Assembly: GCA_025504975.1 (NCBI GenBank)
Contig: JANUWI010000002.1
Span: forward strand, 2,790,001 to 2,854,000
DNA length: 64,000 nucleotides
Reading direction: 5' to 3'
DNA from: Plenodomus lindquistii
Taxonomy: Eukaryota > Ascomycota > Dothideomycetes > Pleosporales > Leptosphaeriaceae
Within the stretch, counting starts at the first letter, position 1. Each line of letters begins with the position of its first letter. The position numbers and the translations under genes are program-made. Under the pieces are notes generated by a model that made no database searches, was not told the origin of the DNA, and was given only the letters and a program-made list of their open reading frames with translations. Positions 45,875 through 56,702 of this stretch are shown here, in pieces.

Positions 45875-47259
45875 CTACCGAGAACTTCCCACCATTCCCC
45901 CCCACTCACTCCCCTCCCCCTCACTCCCCACATCCGTCCAACTACTCGGCGTCATAACACCGGACCTTTGTCCCTCAAACTCACTGAACCCAGCCTCACT
46001 AAACGCAGCGTCTGTAAAGCCACCTTCGGAGAAGACTTCGCTGCGCGCATCGCCATCATCGTTTTGTGTGGCGTTGTTGTGGTTGTGTTGCAAGCTGGCG
46101 AGACTATTTTGCATGCTTTGGATTGCTATGACGTCTGTTTCTGCGTTTGTGTCTGCCGGGGTGGTGGATGTTGAGGAGAAGGAGAGGGAGCGTGTTGAGC
46201 GGGGTGTTAGTGTTGGTGTGGGGATTGCGGAGGCGTCTGTGAAGGGGGAGAGGGGGGTAGTTGCGGTGGTGGGGTTGTTTGTTGGTGTTGCGGGGCGGGA
46301 AGGGGAGGAGGTGAAGGAGTAGAAGGATTGGGCTGCTGCTTCTGCTTCTGTTTCGGAGGTTTCGGGGGTGAGGTCGATGAGGGTCGCTGTTGGTGATGGT
46401 GGCGAGGCAGAAACGGTGGGTTGGAGGGTTACGGTGCTTTCGCGGGTGGGGGATTCGGTGTAGATGAATGGTTTTGGTGAGGGGGCTTCGTCGTCTTGGT
46501 CATTGTGGTTGAAGAGTTCGGCATCGTCGGAGAAGGGGTTGGACATGGTGGCCGCGGCGGCGGAACCAGCTGCGAAGCCCGAAACGCCGCGATTACGAAG
46601 ACCAGCGTCAGAGTTGGTGTTGGCGGTAGCAGTGGTATCACCCCTGAGCTTGCCGTCGTCGCCAACAAGTGTGTCAAAGCTCTTTGTGCGGTCGCCTCTA
46701 CCATGGTTCCGTCGCCTTGGCCCTTGTTCAGCAGCCTCGTCGCCAATCCTCGCCAGCTCATCTAAATCCACGGCTACCCCTTCTTCCCTCGCGCGCCGAA
46801 TCAGCTCATTCCTATTGCGCCGGATCAACTCTTCCCTCTGCTTTGCGCGCGCCTCGTAGTCATCGGACGATTCGCTCGGACGACGAGGCTGAATGTCGTC
46901 ACCCAGCGAGTGCAGCGCAACGGCAATCTTGCGGCGCGACTGGTCGACCCATTGGCGGACTTGGGGGTTCTCGTAGATTGCGATGCCGGCGGCAACGAGG
47001 ACGGATGCGGCGATTATGAGGCCTGTGGTGAGGGGGTGGTTAGGGTGGTTGGGCGGGTGGGAGGAGGAGCCGAGGCCTGCGAGCAGGTTGGCAGGTGTGA
47101 GCTGGAGGCATGGAGTGGGTGGGAAACATGGGGGGAAGAAGTGCGAACATGGGAGGAACGGAAGAAATAGAGCTATACGAAATGCATAGGTGGAGCATCT
47201 GAAGCTACTCTAGACGGCCAGACACGAACGTACATACCTTTGGCAAGTGGCGCAGGCAT
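45875..47259 (-). CDS. Unknown single-span membrane protein with disordered C-terminus
   Basis: A 22-base first exon (47259-47238, M-P-A-P-L-A-K) is joined by a 161-base intron (GTATGT to GCAG) to a large exon (47076-45875), giving 407 residues. After a Ser/His/Pro-rich start comes one hydrophobic span, LIIAASVLVAAGIAIY. Directly after it is ENPQVRQWVDQSRRKIAVAL, an amphipathic helix. A basic R-R-N-R-N-E-L-I-R-R segment follows. The remaining 270 residues are Ser/Thr/Pro-rich and acidic. They end in a degenerate repeat (SEVFSEGGF, TDAAFSEAGF, SEFEG) and a W-containing acidic tail. The topology suggests a membrane anchor with a long cytosolic scaffold tail. Family not recognised. The very short first exon is inferred from the strong donor and exact phase. 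Confidence 0.65.
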
Positions 47260-48235
47260 CTTGCAGCTGGTGGGAGCACGGCGGTGGTGATACCTTGCAC
47301 GTGCAATCAACTTTAGGAACAACACGATGAGACAGCAATTTGGGCGGTGGAAAGATTGGGGGTTGTCCTAGGAGAGGGAGAAGGAAAGGAAAGCAGAGGA
47401 GAGAGGCTTGCAGCCTGGTGGAAGCGTCGTCGTCGATATTGCCGCCACCCGCTAGAAGCACCTCCTCATGCACCGGCACAGCCGCGCTGCGCCCCGCCGA
47501 GCCCAACGGGAATGGTGGGGTTGCGCGCACGCGTCGTGCGCTAACGCCGGCCCGGGATGCATTAGCACGCCCAGCTTCCTTATGCACGTCAACCCATGGT
47601 TCAGTTGCTTGTCCTTTCTATTGAATTTGCTTATCGAAACTTTCATATCGTCTCATGCGGTACAGGAGAGATGGCGAGTAACACTGCAGTTGCACCCCAT
47701 CGTTGTCTGCTACCAGAACGGTGTGACAATGTCCCACGCTTTGTCCAAGGGGGAAGTGTTGATCACACCTTCCTCCCTATCAGTCTGACTGAGTACGTGC
47801 AGTCTCGGACGATCGCACGACTAAGTCATTGCGTTTGTTTGATATACATCCGAGAGAGCTTCTGACTGACATGCATGCCAACCGCATCAAACTTCAGCTC
47901 AGCTTCAATCTGAATAGCCACAAGAGCGTGCGCATAGTCATCAGTCCGGACATGCATCAAGACCAAGGTACTTGATGACCCCCCAGGATACATACCAAAT
48001 GCTATGCAACTATGCCTGAGACCTGCTGAAATTCCGTCACTAGAAATTGGGTCAATATGCAGGTGCTCTATTGTCTACCAAACATCAGAAGCCAGCTTTC
48101 CTTTCTCTAAAATTCGCTCTTCCTTTTATCACATCCTTGTCCATCCCACAACTCAATCCACAACTCCATATGCAAATCAACCACAACTCCTCACAATCCC
48201 TCTCTAAAACTCACCTACCATCCACACAACCCTCA
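47260..48235. other. Divergent intergenic region, 1 kb
   Basis: This should hold promoters for both flanking genes. Frames at 47340-47865 on both strands overlap and have no recognisable content. An in-frame ATG at 48170 could extend the next gene by 22 residues. Confidence 0.45.
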
Positions 48236-48970
48236 ATGCCTACACACACACCCATCCCACCAGGCTACCTAACCCGCGTCTTCCTCCCCCCCTCTACCTA
48301 CGCCACCACCCTTGAACCCCACCCCCCGAAAGACCAGGAATGCCTCATTTGCAGCCACCCTTACTTCACCTCCACCGGCTGCCGCGCCCTCCGCCTCACC
48401 CACTGCAACCACCTCATCGGCTCAACCTGTTTCCAGTCGTGGATCAACCTCCGCCCCGAAACCTGTCCCTTCTGGAACCACCATCTCCCCCGCGATGTAC
48501 AGGGAATCTGTCTACCCGATGAGAATCTCTGGGTTAGCGTGGTACGCGTGCTTGCGAGCACAGTCTGGTTCCAGTTGTGCGATCAAGCGTTAAGGAATTC
48601 TTGGTATGCGGATGATACTACTTTACGCGATCTTGAGCGTTTGGCGAATTGCACCGTGGATAGAAAGGGAGCAGCGGCGGTGTGGTGGTTGTACGTTATT
48701 CATGCACTTTTCTCGATGGGATTGGCGGTTTGTGTGGTAGGGCTGATTTTATCTGCGTTGTGCGTGGTGTTTTTCAAGATTGTTTTGGTTTTGGTGGGGT
48801 TTGGGAAGTGCTTTTCTGCAAGGTGGGTGCTTGGGCTTATGGCGAAGGTGGTGTTCGGGGGGAGTGTGGGGAATAGTGTTGGGTTTTTGGTTGTTGCGAG
48901 GCTGGTAATTGGTGTTTCGGTTATGCGGAGTGAGAGGGTGGCGGGAGAGGGAGTGGTGAAACGGGATTGA
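48236..48970 (+). CDS. RING-finger-like protein with C-terminal membrane segments
   Basis: A single exon encodes 244 residues from the ATG at 48236 (the alternative is 48170). The RING-like part has Cys36-x2-Cys39 (DQECLICSHPY), then H-C57-N-H59-L-I-G-S-T-C65-F-x-x-W, and C77-P-F-W80. The spacing matches fungal RINGs, in which a Gly replaces the sixth ligand (C-x-H-x2-G-x2-C). Here the last ligand, usually Cys in C-P-x-C, is Trp, so zinc binding at one site is doubtful. The C-terminal half has hydrophobic segments (LYVIHALFSMGLAVCVVGLI, and a following one rich in Val and Phe), suggesting membrane insertion. If active it would be an E3 ubiquitin ligase at a membrane; it may instead be a degenerate copy. 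Confidence 0.7.
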   Translation: MPTHTPIPPGYLTRVFLPPSTYATTLEPHPPKDQECLICSHPYFTSTGCRALRLTHCNHLIGSTCFQSWINLRPETCPFWNHHLPRDVQGICLPDENLWVSVVRVLASTVWFQLCDQALRNSWYADDTTLRDLERLANCTVDRKGAAAVWWLYVIHALFSMGLAVCVVGLILSALCVVFFKIVLVLVGFGKCFSARWVLGLMAKVVFGGSVGNSVGFLVVARLVIGVSVMRSERVAGEGVVKRD

Positions 48971-49422
48971 GAGGGAGACGATAGATTAAGGTGTTGGGGG
49001 AAATGTGAAACGAGATCACACACAGCCTGGCGATGAATGCTTCATCTGCAATCTCTCACCATATCGCAAGGCCCCACGATCTTAGCAGATCCTCTATCTT
49101 AGCACGTCATCCGCCTGCCGCATTGTACGCACCTAATCAGCCACATCTGCTTCCCCCAACGGATTCGCTAGCACCTACAAACATGCCCCTACTAGAGTCG
49201 CAGTCTCCTATCCACCAACCCCCAACGATTACACCACCCCCACGAGCACTTTGTCGTCACACTACAACACCACAGCATCTCCACACACACCCTATACATA
49301 TGTTCTCCGCATATGAGTACGGTGTCTGTGGTGCCAATAGCGTAGCAAAGAAGTAAGGCGGAAGAAGGGGTCAAAAAGTAAAATTACTAAGGATCTTTAT
49401 TGTAAATTCACTCATTTCCTTC
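48971..49422. other. Intergenic, 0.45 kb
   Basis: Between the RING-like gene and 5S rRNA. No gene was recognised; the small frame at 49033-49356 is Pro/His-rich and probably chance. Confidence 0.45.
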
Positions 49423-49541
49423 ACATACGACCATAGGACACTGAAAATAGAGCTTCCCGTTCGCTCAGCTGTACTCAAGCAGTGTACCGGTGGATTAGTA
49501 GTCAGGTGGGTGACCACTGGCGAATCCCCACTGTTGTATGT
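49423..49541 (+). rRNA. 5S ribosomal RNA
   Basis: The sequence starts ACATACGACCATAGG, as fungal 5S does, and ends in CTGTTGTATG followed by a T run (the polymerase III terminator). The universal boxes are present: CTTCCCGTTCGCTCAGC, GTGGGTGACCAC and GGCGAATCCCC. The helix ACACTG (near 49438) with CAGTGT (near 49480) is fully paired, although its bases differ from the Neurospora 5S helix I remember. This looks like compensated change and supports a functional gene. The 5' and 3' ends also pair (ACATAC with GTATGT). Dispersed single 5S genes are normal in filamentous ascomycetes. The internal promoter elements appear intact. Confidence 0.92.
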
Positions 49542-49933
49542 TTTTGGCCTTCTTTTTTGTCTTTGTCTTTTTTCATCGCTATATCCTGTTAAAAGTTGGT
49601 AATGCAAAGAATAACTAGTAATGTATGTAATCTATCTAGAAGTTAATAAAATAGTAAATAACTTGCTTTGTCCCAATAGCACTGCAAATTGCTCACTCTT
49701 CACACATAGCTCCTTCTAGGCGCTGGAATCCTTACGTAGAAAATTTAGGAATTGTGTAGCGCTGTACTACACTCTTGCGGGCTAACAGGGTGCGGTTCAG
49801 GATAGACTCTGCTATAGCCCTGGCGCGGTAGACTACTTGTAAAGTACGTTGCGAGGAACACTCGAAACAACTGGATGCCTGTATCTACATTGAAACGTCC
49901 TGAATTGGCCAGAGTTTAGTATGCAAATCCCGC
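49542..49933. other. Intergenic, 0.39 kb
   Basis: The poly-T terminator of 5S is at its left edge. The rest is AT-rich and without a recognised gene. Confidence 0.5.
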
Positions 49934-51712
49934 TTAATCCTCATTTTCAGCCGCATTGAGAAAAACCGCTTTGTACTTGTGACAATTCTCGACTGCAGTC
50001 TGGTAGTCCTCGGGCTGCACCATGCCATCTGCTGGTAAAACACCTTGATCTCGAAACAGCGACAGCATTTGCTCAACACCATCTATGTTCTCTTCCTCCT
50101 TCGCATGCAACTCAAGCTCTTCGCTTGAAAAAGTAATAGGACATGACGTATCTTCCCCAAAGATCTCATTCCAATAGGCAATGATCGCAATGAGCGAGTC
50201 ACGTAAGAAGAACATGTTTCGATTCTCCCATACGCCAGTCACAAGCCAGACGGGTTTCCTCAACATATGAATTGATGGCTGCTGGAGGACATCCCGGTGA
50301 ATTGGCGCACGTTTCATGGTTTGGAGCTGGTAGTATTTGTGTATCGTTTCGCTCTCCAGATCCTTGGCAATTCGCTTGCTTTTGCTTGTCGGCGTCTAAG
50401 GTGTCGAAATTTTCTGGCTTTTTAGGCATGATCCAGCCCTCTTGGACACTCTTATAGTGTCGGAATGCTCGATGGATACCAGACTGATAGAATAGCGGTG
50501 CTACAGTTGCCGGTTGTCAGTCTACGATGCCGGTAATTTTGTGCGAGACTGGATCCACAAATACATTGTCGAGATGGAGATCAGGATGTCACAGGGTACT
50601 AGCGGCGGCCGACTCGTTGTCTGTCGATGGAACCAGAAATGGCGCGATTTGGTCATATTGGGCCAGTAACTTGAGGGCGTCTTCGGGGAGCTCGGGTTGA
50701 TGTAGCGAGCGGTAGTAGTTCATGCGTGGTTTGGCATGATTTTTGATCCACGATACCTCATTTGCGCCTAATCCTCGCGTATACTCTTGTGGGTTCTGCC
50801 CTGGTTCATGTTAGTATCTAATACATGACCTGATATTCGCGCACCGTTAACATACATGGGCCCCGGTTGATATCAAGTTGCTCCCGACCACTTGCCCATA
50901 GCTCGGCTTTTGTTAGCGGTCCTCTCGCATATTGCTCAGAATCTGAGAGTTGCTGGTCTGGAATAAGCTGGATGTCATCAGATCTTCCCGTGAATCGTTG
51001 GAGGTCGTCTTTGAAATAGATGCAGCTATGTGTCTTGAACCTTATAGCGCTTAACGAGCCGTCAAAATCGGCGACCTGATCGACAATAGCTAGTTTTTTC
51101 TCCCACGGTAGATGATGCCATATTGCACCTAATCGCACACCGGGAACCCTCTCTTCGAGAACGTACTCAGCCTGAACTGAGTTATTTGCGGCATCACAAG
51201 ACCATGCAAGCACACGAGGAACAGGAATGTTGAAGATGTCGCGGAGCTACTTCTGTCAGTTACATATAACGCTTGGGCTGGCGTTGAGGCATATCATTTG
51301 CTTGGTGGCGACTTCGGAAGTAGTTGCGTACTGCGATGGCCCGGCATTTGGATGAGGAAGTTTTGCGAAACTTCCAGCGCCATTGTCCATGGTAAGAATG
51401 AAAGCCTTGTTATGTAAGCCTTCGATGCATTTCAGCACTTTAGTGCCTGTTCGCAATCTTAGTAAGGCTGCAAATCGTAAGACTGAGAGGCATACAATAT
51501 CGGGCACCCTTGCAAACACTCACAGCCTGTTCAATCAGGTGTGGTAGATTGAACTTAAGATAGCGTTTCGCTAGTTGTTCTCGCTCATTTTGACTGTAAA
51601 TGTAGTCGTGAGTAGATTAATAGGCAGCCTGATGAGGGATAAGTTCCTACAGCCATCGATGTCGAGTATAACGATACAAGTCCGCCTCAAGGATGTTTTC
51701 CTCTAGGTTCAC
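49934..51712 (-). pseudogene. Decayed aminoglycoside-phosphotransferase-like (APH) gene
   Basis: Reading the minus strand downward recovers the whole order of a fungal APH-family kinase-like protein: DLYRYTRHRW, then GLHNKAFILTMDNG and FAKLPHPNAGP, then VPRVLAWSCDAANN. Further on come RVPGVRLGAIWHHLPW, VDQVADFDGSLSAIRF, the catalytic loop HPDLHLDNVFVD and the C-terminal WLVTGVWENRNMFFLRD. It is broken. Trp is replaced by TGA just before HPD (50589-50591) and again at the V-D-W-Q position (50517-50519). An apparent 4-base duplication shifts the frame near 50371-50390. An intron donor after S-E-V-A-T seems lost (ATATGC where GTATGC is expected), and the exon before LRFAALL is out of phase. No start codon is evident. 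APH-family proteins resemble small-molecule kinases; this copy cannot make a full product. Confidence 0.85.
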
Positions 51713-52679
51713 CGTATTAGAGAGCAATTGATATTATTGGGCCGTGTTGGTATCCGCATACCAACGCCATGAATTGATTCTGCAGACAATTCTGGCACTC
51801 GCAATGTAGTTGGTATCTGACTTTTGAGTGCGAAGGACCGAAATTTTGTGTCAAACGGCCGATGACAACGCGGCACGGCCTGAAGTAGCCAACGAAGTGC
51901 CTGATATCGAGTGGTCGACAAACAAAACAACATGAGAGCTAGAATATTGTGCACTGACTGCGCTTCGTCAGTCGCTGCTAGTAGGGCTTCTGGGATCATG
52001 CGATGGGTGTGGTTGGCGGAAACGTACGAAGTGAACGAGCACGAAGATTGATTCGTTGATACCGAAGGTTCGAGGCGACGGAATGCAGGCCGTCTCTGTC
52101 GTATCATAATGAGCCTCAGAGACACAAGCAAGCGGTTTTCGCAATCGCTGTTCGTAAGTGTGGGTGTCGTGTGAGCCCGCAATGCGATGAGTGGCGAAGC
52201 TCCTATGACCGGGAACACCACCAAGCCACGATGCCTTCGCAATGAGCAAACTTGCAGCGCTCGATGATCTTTCACAAGAGAGGCCTATTCAGGAAAAAAA
52301 ATTCGATCCTCTTAGTAGGCGATGATTCCTGAGATTGAGGCAAGTATTGAGAATGTGGCAAATGTACTAGTCTACAATGGATGGTACCTATGTAAGCTTC
52401 GTTGCACTGCATCCGCCCATCGCCCTTTAAGTGTTCCCCGCAATCTTGTTTCTCCATGCTTCCTAATCCACCTGATTACCGCTTGCAAACCTAATAGCCA
52501 ACCGTTGTCAGCAACGATACAAGGTCGAAACGTACCCAGCTAGTTGTAGTTGATCATCTGACTTAAATGGATCATGGTCACGTGGAAGCAGCAGGCTAGA
52601 TATTAATAATTATCATGTGACTGTTATCATTTGTGGCAGTTAGTTATGGCTTCTCTTGATTTGTCTATTGCTAAGGTAA
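51713..52679. other. Intergenic, 1 kb
   Basis: A minus-strand frame of 188 codons (51709-52275) has no ATG at its start. An internal start gives MIRQRRPAFRRLEPS, vaguely like a mitochondrial presequence, so it may be a remnant of the 5' end of the APH pseudogene. The rest is AT-rich and featureless. Confidence 0.4.
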
Positions 52680-54489
52680 TTAATTCCAGTGTTTTAACAC
52701 TACTGACTGAATGCGTCTAACGCCTTCGTGTATCTCACTCCTCTATTCCATGAGTTAGCAAATCTGTTCACCCAGGGGATGACGAGAGACTTACCGTTGG
52801 CGTCGCGAACGAGAAGCGAAAATGTGCTGTGCGCGCTTCACCTGCGCGAGCCTTAGTCGTAACTTTAGCTGGCCCTTGCCAAGGGTGATAATAGGATCCA
52901 GGTGTTAGCAAAACCAACTCAGTTACCCATTGTTCCCACAGCTCGTGACCAAACGTCTGCTCGGGATCTTCAACGTTTTGTCTCACAAGTTCTTCGAACC
53001 GCCCTACACCCTCGAAATAGAATTTAGACCACACAAACATCCCGGCGCTAGGATCAATGAAGCTGAAGACCGGCCGGAGCTCTGCGCTGCCTTCTGTTCT
53101 TACACAAGCCATGAGCCCCTTTGCAGTAGGCACCGGTGATTCGGCAGCAGGTAGAACGACAAAATGGGCGTAGAACGCTTCCAAGAGCCAGTTTCGCCGG
53201 GTTTCATATTGCGCTTGCAGACGCTGCAGCCAGTCGAGATATCCGTCGATCCCCCAACGAGTGAGAAGACCAAGAACAAACGCTTGGCTCAATCCAGATG
53301 GATCCTGGGTCTCAACTTCCGTTGCCCGTAGTAACCGCTCGATGAAGACAGGATTAGCGATGAAGTATCCCAGGCGAAGCCCAGGAAAGATAGTTTTCGA
53401 GAAAGATTCGAGACGAATGACGCGACCTTCATGATCCATGGAGATGAAAGATGGAATGAGACTTCGAACAAATTCGTCAGGTTTTAATAACTCCTTTGCC
53501 GCGCTTGTGTGCTGTTGGTATTGCGGATATTGGAGAAAGTAGTAGGGGTCATCCTCAACGATAATGATGTCTGCAGATTCTCAGATCAGGTCCAACTTTG
53601 CAGGACTGTTGGAACGTACCAAATTCGACGCATATATCATATATTTCTTTCCTCCTTTGCGCAGAGATGGTGATTCCAGTTGGATTTGAGCCTACCGATA
53701 CGAGATATAGTCTGAAGATGATCAGACAAAACCGGCTCAACGTTATGTTGGGTAATACTCACACTCTCGGTCTCCTTGCATTTCTTTGGCTTGCATCCCA
53801 ATCCCGAAGTAAGCTTCTAAGTGCGACGGATTGGATGCCTTCTGCATCTGCTGTTACAGGCACCGCTTCGATCCCCAGCGGAGACCAGAGAGCTTGCGCA
53901 GAGGGATATGTGAATTCCTCGACAATCACACGATCATCGTCCTCACACAGTAGGCCGACAACTTTCGCCCAAGCGTTGGTATTTCCTGGGTGCAAAATAC
54001 AGTCATACGAATATGGCGGCGCATGTACTCGCGCTGTCAGCTCTTTGCAAAGTTCAATCAAGCGTTTATTGCCATGACCAGAACCTGATATGTTGTTAGA
54101 GAGGAGAATACGTTGCTGTTGCGGCATGTTCGACACTCACCGTATTGCAAAAACTTCGTCAAATCAAGATCTTCGGAAGCATTTTCGCGCCCGAGAACAA
54201 TGTCGACTTCATCGGGACTTTGCGCGGTAGTGGAGTCGCCGCTCGCAAGTGTTGCAGACGAAGGCAGACACTCAAAAGTTGCCCGTTGGAGAGGGAAGAG
54301 CGATGGGTGCGGCAGCCCTGTGGCATCAGTTAACCTCACACATTAGTCTTTGTGAGCTTAGAAATTGGCCTTACCTCCTGCCATGCTAATCATGTTATCA
54401 TACCCCATGTACTTGATGATATCTTTTAGCGGCGATGGGTGCCGCGCCCTGCTTTTGGCATTGATGTGGTGGGAGAGATCGACTACCAT
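52680..54489 (-). CDS. Class I/II PLP-dependent aminotransferase, ARO8-like
   Basis: Six exons are inferred: 54489-54375, 54317-54141, 54084-53763, 53711-53620, 53570-52795 and 52742-52680. All have consensus GT-AG ends and matching phases; the product is 514 residues. ARO8-family features appear in order: K-S-R-A-R-H-P-S-P-L-K-D, M-I-S-M-A-G-G-L-P-H-P, GSGHGNKRLIELC and GNTNAW. Then come VEEFTYPSAQALWSPLG, LYLVSVGSNPTG, IVEDDPYYFLQYP and RLESFSKTIFPGLRLGY with the PLP lysine (about residue 294). FRFSFA carries the carboxylate-binding Arg. These enzymes transaminate aromatic amino acids, 2-aminoadipate or kynurenine. The short last exon supplies the usual amphipathic helix. It is divergent from the carboxylesterase and may share a pathway with it. 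Confidence 0.92.
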
Positions 54490-54999
54490 TGCGGTGACGC
54501 TGGACGGTATGAGAACCACAAAGAAACGTTTCAGTATGTGACCTTGGAAGTCAGTGCAGCTGGCCTGATATGGTGTATGTGAATTAGAGATAGGATCCCC
54601 TTCAAATTAATGTACAGTCCCGCGCAGAGACAGCTAGATCGTAGTACTTCAGCAAGAATATCGTAGGATTATTCATAAAACTTAGATTGCTGATCTACTA
54701 GATCAGAAGGTCCGAGATCCGTTCCGTTCTGCACCAAGGCAAGATAAGCTTGTGGTGCGCACCCGGCAGAAAGGTGGAGCAAGCCGAGAAAGCGGGGCCT
54801 AGAGCGGATCAAGTTGGACCATTCACGTTCCAGGGCAACAAGATCCTGATAACGGAAAGTCAGAACGGCGCTTCTCGTTGACACATGTATATCGCTCCGA
54901 GAACCATATGAGTCAAGAGCTGTGATTTGTTGGCATGATGAGCATAACAGAAGCAGTTATCCAAGCGCGGTCGCTCTCTTGGGAGTACAGCTTACAACA
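54490..54999. promoter_or_regulatory. Divergent promoter region, aminotransferase/esterase
   Basis: A 510-base gap between two divergent ATGs. A 71-codon minus-strand frame (54669-54884) starts with GTG rather than ATG and is not called. No factor site was assigned. Confidence 0.45.
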
Positions 55000-56702
55000 A
55001 TGGGCAGCTCAATATCGTATCACAAGACGCCAACCGAAGTATCTCTAGGCAACAAGGGCAGAATTCGTGGTGTTCAATTCGACAACAAGTCCTGCCGCTA
55101 CGCCGGTGTTCCGTACGCTCTACCTCCAGTAGGCGAAAACCGCTGGCGAAAACCGCAACCCTTACCAAGTACATACGTTTACTCTGGCCCGAACGGAGAG
55201 GCTTTCAACGCCGAACAATTCAAACCAGTTTGCCCCCAGAAATCATTCCATGTTGCGGAAGCTGAGGGCGGGTTTGAGGCTTTCAGCGAGGATTGCCTAC
55301 ACATTAACATCTGGACACCTATTCACGGAGGTTCACAGGGAAAGAAAAAATGGCCAGTGATGCTTTGGCTCCACGGTGGCTGGTTTCAAATGGGTACCCC
55401 ATCGCAGGAACCTGACATGGATCCAACGGAAATGATCTCAACCGGTGGTCTCAATGCAATCGTCGTAGCAATCGGATATCGGCTCAACGTATTTGGTTTC
55501 CTGGCTGTGCAGGAAAGCGCTACAGAGTCTCGAGGAAACTTTGGGCTTTTAGACCAGGAAATGGCGCTCAAATGGGTACAGGAGAATATTGGCTTCTTTG
55601 GCGGCGATTCCAACAACATCACGCTCGCAGGCAGGAGCGCTGGTGCTTACGCAGTTGAAGCTCATATGTTGCATTATCTTCGCACATGTAAAACAGGCTC
55701 ACTTCCTTTCCGACGAGTCTTCATGGATTCTAATGCGATACCCGCACAGCCGAAATCTTTGGCCGATGCCCAGCTTCAATTCAACGAGCTCTGCAATCAT
55801 TTCCAATTGCCTCAACATCTCTCTACGCAAGAGAAACTCGCAGCTTTGAGAAATTTGAGCTGGCAAGACCTCTTACAGGCCATCCCGAAGTTAAAGAACC
55901 ATACGTTCCGCCCCGTCACCGACGATCTGTACATCCATTCCGGAATGATGGAGTACCTCGATAGCCCCGAATTTCCGGCAGACTTTAAGAGAGCTGGTAT
56001 GCGGATCTTGACCTGTGAGGTACTGAATGAGGAAACGCTGTATTCAACTTATAACAGTCCTACCGAGCCCACTATCGATTCTCTTCGTTTACAGGTGTCC
56101 AACTATTATGCACCGGACGTCACAAGCCGAGTGTTGCAGTCATACAGCATGCCTCAGTCGAACGTGCTAACGGACTGGCAACAGACCTTTGGTAACTTGT
56201 GCTTCCTAAAAGCTTGAACCGCTAGCTGAATCAAATGCAGGTCGTATCATCGCCGATGGCCAAGTTCGCGCTCCATCTCGGGCACTCGTGCAGAACCTCA
56301 TCCGCAACGGCGTGCCTATTGGTGATGTTTGGCGCTGCCAGGTCGCTTATCGACTGTCATTCATCAATGCGCAGGTAGCGCCGATGTCTTTCGGCGTTGC
56401 TCATGCCATGGACAAGCCATTTTGGAAGTAAGTCTGTCGCAGCACATTGTCAGGATTTGTATCACTGACAGGTATCACAAAGCTTTTCGATCACCCTAGG
56501 CCCAACACCTGAGGAGAAACGCCTGATGAGGGAATGGATTGAAATTCTCGTCGCTTTCGTGAACGATGACGAGCAATTTGAGTTTGGTACGACAAAGATC
56601 GAGCAAATGAAGACGGTCACACCAAAAGGGACGATTGAAATACAGCCCGACAAACGTTGGAATGACTTGATTGCCGTCGGTAGGGTCTTTGCAGGTCATT
56701 AG
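55000..56702 (+). CDS. Type B carboxylesterase
   Basis: Three exons are inferred: 55000-56191, 56241-56427 and 56483-56702. The introns are 49 and 55 bases (GTAACT and GTAAGT donors), and phases close to give 532 residues. The chosen start M-G-S-S-I-S-Y-H has no signal peptide, so the enzyme is probably intracellular. Family motifs are present: RYAGVPYALPPVGENRW, EDCLHINIWTP and the oxyanion segment LWLHGGWFQMG. Then come YRLNVFGFLA, NFGLLDQEMALKWVQENI and the elbow GRSAG with Ser at about residue 213. The second exon carries SFGVAHAMDKPFW, where the catalytic His is expected. The third has the usual C-terminal helix L-G-P-T-P-E-E-K-R-L-M-R-E-W. The substrate is unknown. Divergence from the aminotransferase suggests co-regulation. 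Confidence 0.9.

Noticed and set aside
51709..52275. 188-codon minus-strand frame upstream of the APH pseudogene
   Set aside because: It has no ATG at the frame start and no domain. At most it is a remnant of the pseudogene's 5' end; it was noted in the intergenic entry instead.
54669..54884. 71-codon frame between aminotransferase and esterase
   Set aside because: It begins with GTG rather than ATG, has no family and sits in a divergent promoter.
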